Origin: Kiritimatiellia bacterium
Lineage (GTDB): Bacteria > Verrucomicrobiota > Kiritimatiellia > RFP12 > JAAYLN01
Direction: 5' to 3'
DNA: 38,255 nt
Assembly (NCBI GenBank): GCA_017458965.1
Contig: JAFSZJ010000103.1
Coordinates: 1 to 38,255 of the forward strand
Each line of letters opens with the position of its first letter. The stretch's first letter is position 1. The translations under genes were made by a program, and so were the position numbers. Shown here piece after piece: positions 32,195 to 38,255 of this stretch. The notes beneath the pieces are model-generated. The model worked only from the letters and a program-made list of their open reading frames with translations. It ran no database searches and was not told where the DNA came from.

Positions 32195-35100
32195 TGCGCC
32201 ACCTCCTTCAGCCATTGGCGAACCTCGGTCTTCTCTTCTTCGGAAAGCGACTCGCTTGCAATCAGATACTCGCATGCCCATCTGAACACCTTGAGTTCTT
32301 CCGCGAATTTGTCGCGATAAAGGGAATTGGCCGCAGCCATTATCCCGCGGGCCATCCGCGTTTCCTTGAGAATGTTGCGCATGGCCCTTGCATCGAGTTC
32401 TCCGCCATCCGCAACGTCCGCCGCCCTGCGACGAAGATGCCTTATAGGAGACTTCGATTCAGCTTCGACAAATCCTATCGGCGCAAGATAGACCACTGGA
32501 GGGGCATCCTTGCTGTTTGCAACCAACGAGGCCAGAGGCACATCGATTTCGACATCCCCCAACCCGCTGCATGTGCCGCGGAATTTGACGGTCTCAGGTA
32601 GTGGACGCTTGAGCGTCGCCAGCATGGGCCCGGATGACACAGACACATCTTCATCGCCGATCTTGGCACGTAAAATGTTCAGATCGCTTGAGGGAACCAC
32701 CTTCTCAAATCTCACCCGTATTGGCTCGCCTATGGGTGGAAGTTCATTTTGGCGCTTGGCTATGGCGTCGTCCAATGTCTTTGCGATCTCATCGCGCTTC
32801 GCGCTTGCCTCGCGATACGCCGCGCCATTTACAACGCCAACCGTCTTGGCGGCCATGTCCAAGGCGCTCTTCATCGCGTTCTTGATGGTCGTGGCTTGCT
32901 TGCGGCTCTCGGTCAGATCGTCAGCTTTGGCGATTGCTCCAAGCAGGGAAGCGGCGGCGGCCTTCTGTTTGGCCATTGCCTCGTCGAGCGCCTTCTTTGT
33001 CTCGGCTATGGATTCGAGCTCTCTTTTGCGGGATGCGATGGCGTCGTCCATAGTCTTTGCGAGTCCATCCTGCTTCGCAACGGCATTGCGATAGGTCTCG
33101 CGTTCGGAAACGCCGGCTGTCTGCGCGGCAGTATCCAAGGCACTCTTCATCGCGTACTTGATGGTTGTGGCTTGCTTGATGCTCCCGGTCAGGTCGTTCG
33201 CATTGGCGATGGCCGTGCGCAAGGTGTTGGCGGCGGCTTCCTGTGTCCGCATAGCCTCGACGAGCGCCTGCTCGGCCTTGGCTATCGCATTCTTGTTGCC
33301 CAGCTCCGTCTCGCGGGATGCTATGGCTCCATCTAGCAACCCTGCGATTTCATCGCGCTTCGCGGCGGCCTCGCCATACGCCTTGCCTTCGACTACGCCG
33401 GTGGTCTGCGCGGCCGTATCCAAAGCGCTATTCATCGCGTCCTTGATGGTCGCGGCTTGCTTGCGGCTCGAGGTCAGATCGTCAGCCTTGGCGATCTCCC
33501 CAAGCAGGGAAGCGGCGGCGGTCTCCTGTTTGGCGATTGCCTCATGCAGGCTTTTTGCACCAGCCTCCTGCTTGGCCATCGCATCGCGAAGCTCCGCCTC
33601 GGCTTTGCGCTTCACCTCGGCTGCCGCGATTTCGACCAGTTCAGTTTCGCGGGACACCAGTGCGCTATCCAGCGATTCGACAATGCCATCGCGCTTGGCG
33701 CAGGCTTTGCCGTACGCCTCGCCGTCCGCGACGCCGTCAGTCCTGGCCGCAGCGGCAAGCGCGGCGTCCATTGCGTCCTTGACGGCATTGGCTTTTCCGC
33801 GGACATCTTTCAGATCGTCCGCCTTGGCGATGGCATCGCACAAAGCATTGGCTTCGACCTTCAAATTGGCCATCGTCATTCCAAGCTTCTCCTTCGCCAC
33901 AACGATGTCGAGTTGCTTCTGGCGGGATGCGATGGCGCCATCAAGCGCCTTGGCGATCTCATCGCGCTTGGCGCTGGCATCGCGATACACCGCGCCGTCG
34001 GCGACGCCGGCGGTCTCTGCGGCGGTCGCCAACGCAACGGCCATCGCGCCTTTGATGCTCTCCGCCTTGCCACAGCAATCGGCGAGTTCGTCGGCTTGCT
34101 CTATCACCTTGCACAAGTTGGCGGCAACGGACTCCTGCATGCGCATCTCGGAGGCCAACGTCTCCCCCGCAGCCGCCATGTCGAGTTTCTGCCTGGATGG
34201 GGGGCGGCTTTTTGCGATCCCAAGCCCAAGCGCGCCAATGACCGCGATGAAGGCGATAGCCGCCGATATAAGATAAGGGGTTTTCCTACGCTTGCGCACC
34301 ACCCTGACGGACGGCGCCGAGGAAGAATGCGCGCCATGCGCCGTGGTTGCGCACGTCGCATCCGCCGCATGGCCGTCTTCTATGGTAGTTCCTGCGTCCG
34401 CAACGCCGACCTTGGCTGAGGCTTCGGATGCGACCTTTGCCTGTGGTTCCTTGTCGCCGGCCGAATCGACGCCATTTGCGCCGGCTTCGGATGGTATGTC
34501 ATCGGTTGTGGCTTCTGCGATCGCTTTGTCGGAGGCCTTTTCTTCTCCGGCGGCATTCGGGACGTCGATTTCATCTGAATCGGCGCCCATCCAGCCATCC
34601 GCCGCTTCGGTGGCCGAACCACCGTCCGTGACGGTGGTTGGCATGGTGAAGTCGGATATCGTCGATTGCCCCTCCGGAGCGGCGGCGGCACCGCTTACCA
34701 GCGACTCAAGCTCGGCTGCGGAAAGCCTCTGATGTACAGGCAACGCCTTGGAGAATGTCCCGATGTGTACGCACACGACCGTCACGTTGTCCTTGCCGCC
34801 CCGACGATTAGCCTCATCCACCAGCGCCTGCGCACAGGAGGCCGGATCTTCGGAGGCATCCACGATCTTCATTATGGACTTGTCGTCCACCATTTTCGAA
34901 AGGCCGTCGGAACACACGATGATCCAGTCGCCATCCGACACGTCGAACGGTGTGCGCTCAAGCTCCACTGTTGGCTTTATGCCGACGGCGCGAAGGATCA
35001 TGTTGCGGAAGGCCGGATCTAGCTCGGCCTCGTTCTTCACGCCGGCCATGTTGGCGACGGAATGGTCGTTCGTTATCTGCGTTATCCTGCGGCGGCGGAT

Positions 35101-35517
35101 CCGGTAGAGGCGGCTGTCGCCAGCATGCATCGCCACAGCCTTGGATGGATCGCCAGGGTCCAGCGCCATGCCGACGAAAGTCGTCCCGCAACCATGCGCG
35201 TCATGCGAATCGGCATATCCGTTTATCCATGCCGAGGCGTCGTTGAGCGCCTTGTCCAAAAGCGCCAGCCTATCCTCAAGTGCCATCGGCGGGGATATCC
35301 TGTGCCATTGCGAGACGGCGGCGGCCACGTGTTCGACCGCGATGCGCGAGGCGACTTCGCCATCGCGTGCGCCGCCCATGCCGTCCGCGACGCAGAACAC
35401 GCCCTGCTCAGGGTACGTCCCGCAGTTGTCCTCGTTGTTTCTGCGCTTGCGGCCGACATCAGTAACGAATGCCGACGCGACATGCCCGAATCTGGGGATT
35501 TCTTCCGTAGTGTTCAT
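32191..35517 (-). CDS. Membrane-anchored PP2C-type protein phosphatase with repeat ectodomain
   Basis: An 1108-residue protein. The N-terminal PP2C (PPM) domain (about 10-255) is complete: RRNNEDN (metal Asp30), VADGMGGA (Asp45), GCGTTFVGM, HAGDSRLYR, CSDGLSKM (Asp204) and GGKDNVTVV (Asp243). An acidic, low-complexity linker (about 265-405) follows and then one membrane helix (about 412-434). After it come five helical repeats (about 449-927) of the same family as in the dual kinase; the third carries an extra insertion. A C-terminal beta/helical region (about 930-1108) is of unknown type. It would dephosphorylate Ser/Thr in the cytoplasm, presumably reversing the dual kinase of the same operon. 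AGGAGGT precedes the ATG. It starts 17 bp after the cpaF-like stop. Confidence 0.88.
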   Translation of the reverse strand: MNTTEEIPRFGHVASAFVTDVGRKRRNNEDNCGTYPEQGVFCVADGMGGARDGEVASRIAVEHVAAAVSQWHRISPPMALEDRLALLDKALNDASAWINGYADSHDAHGCGTTFVGMALDPGDPSKAVAMHAGDSRLYRIRRRRITQITNDHSVANMAGVKNEAELDPAFRNMILRAVGIKPTVELERTPFDVSDGDWIIVCSDGLSKMVDDKSIMKIVDASEDPASCAQALVDEANRRGGKDNVTVVCVHIGTFSKALPVHQRLSAAELESLVSGAAAAPEGQSTISDFTMPTTVTDGGSATEAADGWMGADSDEIDVPNAAGEEKASDKAIAEATTDDIPSEAGANGVDSAGDKEPQAKVASEASAKVGVADAGTTIEDGHAADATCATTAHGAHSSSAPSVRVVRKRRKTPYLISAAIAFIAVIGALGLGIAKSRPPSRQKLDMAAAGETLASEMRMQESVAANLCKVIEQADELADCCGKAESIKGAMAVALATAAETAGVADGAVYRDASAKRDEIAKALDGAIASRQKQLDIVVAKEKLGMTMANLKVEANALCDAIAKADDLKDVRGKANAVKDAMDAALAAAARTDGVADGEAYGKACAKRDGIVESLDSALVSRETELVEIAAAEVKRKAEAELRDAMAKQEAGAKSLHEAIAKQETAAASLLGEIAKADDLTSSRKQAATIKDAMNSALDTAAQTTGVVEGKAYGEAAAKRDEIAGLLDGAIASRETELGNKNAIAKAEQALVEAMRTQEAAANTLRTAIANANDLTGSIKQATTIKYAMKSALDTAAQTAGVSERETYRNAVAKQDGLAKTMDDAIASRKRELESIAETKKALDEAMAKQKAAAASLLGAIAKADDLTESRKQATTIKNAMKSALDMAAKTVGVVNGAAYREASAKRDEIAKTLDDAIAKRQNELPPIGEPIRVRFEKVVPSSDLNILRAKIGDEDVSVSSGPMLATLKRPLPETVKFRGTCSGLGDVEIDVPLASLVANSKDAPPVVYLAPIGFVEAESKSPIRHLRRRAADVADGGELDARAMRNILKETRMARGIMAAANSLYRDKFAEELKVFRWACEYLIASESLSEEEKTEVRQWLKEVAQ
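32735..34170 (-). repeat. Five repeats of the shared ectodomain module in the phosphatase
   Basis: Each copy has an A-x-QEA-x-A heptad start, an AIAKADDL-type centre, a TAGVA-x-G/E-x-x-YR motif and an AKRDEIA-x-x-LD-x-AI-x-R end. Copies are clearly homologous to those of the dual kinase but more diverged from one another. The third copy contains an internal duplication around AMAKQEAGAKSLHEAIAKQE. Confidence 0.85.
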
Positions 35518-35534
35518 TGAGAGTCCTTTACCTC

Positions 35535-36608
35535 CTATCCCCTGCCTCCGGGCAGTTCGATTCCAGCTATTGCGGCGTCTGCCGCGAAGGTCGGTTCGTT
35601 GACAAGCTCGAAGCCGCCTTCAAGCTTGCCGTCAGGGGTGACGCGGTCGGTGCGCCAGCGTATGAGGTCGCTCGTCCTGTATTCGCCGTTTTCGAGCGGC
35701 AGGACCTCGGAGACGGCGACGATCTTGCGGGAACCGTCGGAAAGACGCGCCGTGTGGACGACAGCCTGAACGGCGCTAGCGACCTGGGCGCGGAGCGCCG
35801 AAAGCGGGATGTCTATGCCAGAGAGGAGCGCGCACGTTTCAAGGCGGCGCAGGCAATCGAGCGGCGAGTTGGCATGGATGGTGGACATCGAGCCGGCGTG
35901 TCCGGTGTTGAGGGCCTGGAGAAGGTCCAGCGCCTCGCCGCCGCGGATTTCGCCCACGACTATGCGGTCGGGACGAAGACGGAGGGCAGAGTGCAGCAGA
36001 TCGCGGATCGTCACCTCTCCCTTGCCGAACTTGTCGGCCTTGCGCGTCTCGAATGGCAGCACATGCTCCTGCTGGAGCTGCAATTCGGAGGCGTCCTCAA
36101 GCACGAGGATTCGCTCATGCGCGGGGATGAAGGACGAGAGGACGTTCAGCACCGAGGTCTTGCCGGAGGAGGTGGCACCGGAGACGATGATGTTCCGGTG
36201 GAGCTGCACCATCGCCCGGAGCAGCTTGACGCCATCCTCGGAGATGCTGCCGAAGGAGAGCAGCTTGTCGATCGAGAGCGCATCCTTCTTGAACTTGCGG
36301 ATGGCGATGGCGGTGCCGACGCGGGAGAGCGGCGGAATTACGGCGTGGACGCGCGAGCCATCCGGAAGACGGGCGTCGAGACGCGGGTTGGCCTCGTCGA
36401 GCATGCGCCCGACGCTCTTCGCGATGTTCGTCGCGGCCGCCCTAAGCGACGCCTCGCTTGGAAAGACCGCAGGCGTCTTCTCCAGCCGCCCTTTGCGCTC
36501 TATGTAGACCGCCGAAGGGCCGTTGATCAGGATTTCGGACACATCCTCATCGGCGAGGTACTCGCGGACTGGGCCAAGGAACAGTACTAGGAATGAATTG
36601 TCGGACAT
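35535..36608 (-). CDS. CpaF/VirB11-family secretion ATPase
   Basis: A 357-residue hexameric secretion ATPase of the CpaF/TadA/VirB11 group. It has Walker A GATSSGKT (144-151), the Asp box VLEDASEL (169-176), Walker B RIVVGEIRG (215-223) and the His box GHAGSMSTIHAN (237-247). The N-terminal domain contains the typical SEILINGPSAVYIERKGRLE. It lacks the long N-terminal extension of many CpaF proteins, so it is closer in size to VirB11. Such ATPases power Tad pili or type IV secretion from the cytoplasm. No other pilus or secretion gene is recognised in the window; partners probably lie to the right of it. A 25-bp gap separates it from the upstream secreted-protein gene. Confidence 0.9.
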   Translation of the reverse strand: MSDNSFLVLFLGPVREYLADEDVSEILINGPSAVYIERKGRLEKTPAVFPSEASLRAAATNIAKSVGRMLDEANPRLDARLPDGSRVHAVIPPLSRVGTAIAIRKFKKDALSIDKLLSFGSISEDGVKLLRAMVQLHRNIIVSGATSSGKTSVLNVLSSFIPAHERILVLEDASELQLQQEHVLPFETRKADKFGKGEVTIRDLLHSALRLRPDRIVVGEIRGGEALDLLQALNTGHAGSMSTIHANSPLDCLRRLETCALLSGIDIPLSALRAQVASAVQAVVHTARLSDGSRKIVAVSEVLPLENGEYRTSDLIRWRTDRVTPDGKLEGGFELVNEPTFAADAAIAGIELPGGRG

Positions 36609-36633
36609 GGCCTTTTGCCTTGCTATTCGCGCG

Positions 36634-38043
36634 CTACCGCTCCCACATCGCCGTGATGACGTTGGAGCGCCACTTCCGGTCTTTGGAGACTATTACGAAG
36701 GCTACGGTGGTGGTTTTTGGGACGTTGGAGAGGTCCCAGCCGTTGTAGCCGGAATAGATGTTTTCAAAGTCACGAGTGTTGCGGCTTGTGGAGATCCAGT
36801 CAAACTTGCCGCCAACCCAATTGCCGTCGTTGTCCTTCACGAACAGGCATGCCAAGGCACTGGCGTCATCTTTTTCAAGCCCCCAGCCCGCAAGACCGTT
36901 CTCGTAAGTGAAGGAAAGACCATCCTTGCCCATTTTCAAATTGCCGATCACAGGGCCGGAACCATTTCCAGGATCCCCGCCCCAAACGGCATCGCCGCCC
37001 TTGAAGCCGCCGAAGTCCCATTTAAAGGACGAAAACTGCGCCTCGTCCAAGTAGTTCTCCGGAGCTTCTGGCAACTCCTCCCAGTCGGGTTCCTCATCGT
37101 CGGGTTCTTCGACGTCCTCAATTGTGCCCTTGACTTTGCGGGTCACATCGCGGTAGATTTCGTAAGTGTTGTGCTTCTTCCCGTTTATAAGAACGCGCCC
37201 CTTTGTCCACCCTTTCGGAATTCTCTTGGTTCCATACGCAGTGGAGTACTCCCTTTCCGTTATCGGATATCCGACCAGCTTCCTGGCTTCCTCGTCCGTT
37301 TCACTGACGAAAGGCAGACTTAAAAGAACCGGCGAATCCGGCGGATCCTCGTTTGACCTCGCATTGCTGCCAAACAGGCCGTCAATGCTGTGTGAACCAG
37401 GGCTGACGCCGCCGGAAAGGAGATTAAACGTCTTATTCACCATGTTTCCATTCGCATCTTCAAGCGTTGCGGCATCCAAAAGCCCCCTCGACGTCGTCTC
37501 GTCGTCTTTGTCGGCATCTATCGCGCCCTTTTGGATGTCCGCGCTGTATTCGCTCCCGTCACTGGTCTTATCACCTTCCTTCGCTTCGTAGATGCCGCCG
37601 TAATCGTCGGAATCCTCCTTCGAATCAAGGTCTTTTCTGGCCAAAAGCTTCTTGATCTCCTCTTCCGTGGGCTGATAGTTTTCGCCATGGTCGGCGTTCG
37701 GATCGCCGCTGTCATCGTCGCCATAGTCGAAATTCGGGTCATCCTCATCGCTTGTTATTTGTCTGTCGTCGGGGTGCTTTTCGTTCCATTCCTTTCGCGC
37801 GTCCTCCCAGTCCTTTTGGAGTTGATTGATCTCGCCGACATTGCCGGCGTAGTCTCCGGCGTATTTTTCCGCTATGTAGTCGCTGAATTCCTCCTGCGTC
37901 ATCGGACGCCACACAGCGTTCCCGTCTGCATCGGTTTTCGTGCCATCGCTAACATAATACGCCGCAGGCTTGTCAGCGGAAGCCGCAAGGATGATGCCTA
38001 AACCAAAGGCAGCGGTTGCACAAATACGGATGGTGAGATTCAT
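36634..38043 (-). CDS. Secreted acidic protein of unknown function
   Basis: A 469-residue protein with a signal peptide (about 1-23, ending ILAASA before DKPAAYY). The middle (about 85-200) is extremely acidic, with runs of Asp and Glu such as DSGDPNADHGENY. A probable beta-sandwich C-terminal domain is rich in Trp and Gly (FKWDFGGFKGGDAVWGGDPG, then YNGWDLSNVPKTTTVAFVIV). The family is not recognised. The ATG at 38043 was chosen because AGGA lies 6 nt upstream and the signal peptide starts there; the frame extends further back without support. It lies one base after the preceding stop and 25 bp before the secretion ATPase, so it may be a substrate or surface component of that system. Confidence 0.7.
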   Translation of the reverse strand: MNLTIRICATAAFGLGIILAASADKPAAYYVSDGTKTDADGNAVWRPMTQEEFSDYIAEKYAGDYAGNVGEINQLQKDWEDARKEWNEKHPDDRQITSDEDDPNFDYGDDDSGDPNADHGENYQPTEEEIKKLLARKDLDSKEDSDDYGGIYEAKEGDKTSDGSEYSADIQKGAIDADKDDETTSRGLLDAATLEDANGNMVNKTFNLLSGGVSPGSHSIDGLFGSNARSNEDPPDSPVLLSLPFVSETDEEARKLVGYPITEREYSTAYGTKRIPKGWTKGRVLINGKKHNTYEIYRDVTRKVKGTIEDVEEPDDEEPDWEELPEAPENYLDEAQFSSFKWDFGGFKGGDAVWGGDPGNGSGPVIGNLKMGKDGLSFTYENGLAGWGLEKDDASALACLFVKDNDGNWVGGKFDWISTSRNTRDFENIYSGYNGWDLSNVPKTTTVAFVIVSKDRKWRSNVITAMWER

Positions 38044-38044
38044 T

Positions 38045-38255
38045 TCAGTTCCTGTCCTTCGCTTTGTCTGCGGGGCTAAGCCCGCCTTGCAAAACCTGGT
38101 TGTTTGGCTGGGGCGACAACGCCTGCTGGCCCGCTGCGGCGCCGGACGCCTCATCGTCGGCATCGGTGCCGCGCTTCGAGATGCCCCAGGAGACGCCCGT
38201 CGTGTAGAGGTCCTCCTGCCAGATCATGAGGATCACGTCTTCCTCCTCCTTGCGC
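38045..38255 (-). CDS. C-terminus of an unknown protein, cut by the window edge
   Basis: At least 69 codons are visible, starting inside RKEEEDVILMIWQEDLYTTG and ending in a Gln/Pro/Asn-rich tail (QQALSPQPNNQVLQ). The stop is 1 bp before the next ATG. A GTG at 38236 preceded by AGGAGGAGG could be a genuine start, giving a 63-residue protein. However, the open frame continues to the edge, so a longer protein is at least as likely. No function can be given. Confidence 0.55.
   Translation of the reverse strand, partial: RKEEEDVILMIWQEDLYTTGVSWGISKRGTDADDEASGAAAGQQALSPQPNNQVLQGGLSPADKAKDRN

Overview
The window is GC-rich and gene-dense, with Shine-Dalgarno-led genes packed into operons. It most resembles an uncultured anaerobe of the PVC superphylum, and Kiritimatiellota or Lentisphaerota from gut or rumen fits best. 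That is an inference from a flavodiiron oxygen/NO reductase, a Bacteroidetes/Chlamydiae-like ParE, a GH2 remnant, intergenic GTTGAAAG-type octamer arrays and short-loop palindromes. There is no rRNA gene to confirm it, and no rRNA, tRNA, CRISPR array or transposase was seen.

Layout. (1) 1-250: two similar leftward promoter/stem-loop units and a 32-bp tandem repeat. (2) 263-905: remnant of a GH2 glycosidase lacking its catalytic barrel, in frame with the following gene. (3) 989-4575 (+): hybrid histidine kinase/receiver, flavodiiron protein, M24 aminopeptidase. (4) 4576-4971: non-coding, with an octamer array, small palindromes and a 12-bp-stem terminator. (5) 7722-4972 (-): gyrA, divergent from (6) 7943-14183 (+): DUF4380-like protein, GYF_2/coiled-coil protein, glutamate synthase small subunit, parE-like topoisomerase subunit, TolA-like membrane coiled-coil protein. 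(7) 17780-14217 (-): coaD, DUF177 (yceD), rpmF, plsX, amidohydrolase-like protein, DtxR/MntR regulator. (8) 25607-17811 (-): rpmH, rnpA, yidD, yidC, der, polysaccharide ABC permease and ATPase, then an unrecognised glycoside-hydrolase-like protein. (9) 38255-25679 (-): an unusual signalling/secretion locus.

Region 9 is the most interesting part. In transcription order it encodes the C-terminus of an unknown protein, an acidic secreted protein, a CpaF/VirB11-type secretion ATPase, a PP2C phosphatase (1108 aa), a small Asp-rich exported protein, and an 1821-aa protein with two tandem Ser/Thr kinase domains. The phosphatase and the kinase each have one membrane segment. Beyond it, each carries copies of the same roughly 92-residue helical repeat (five in the phosphatase, four in the kinase), followed by a non-catalytic C-terminal region. 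The genes overlap by 4 bp or lie 3-26 bp apart, so they are probably one operon. I read this as a candidate membrane kinase/phosphatase pair with a shared extracytoplasmic sensor module, linked to a Tad/type IV-secretion-like ATPase. This has the form of the T6SS threonine-phosphorylation switch but without recognisable T6SS parts.

Regions 7 and 8 are conserved housekeeping clusters for lipid and CoA synthesis, ribosomal proteins, tRNA processing, membrane insertion and ribosome assembly. Surface-polysaccharide export is appended at the end of region 8.
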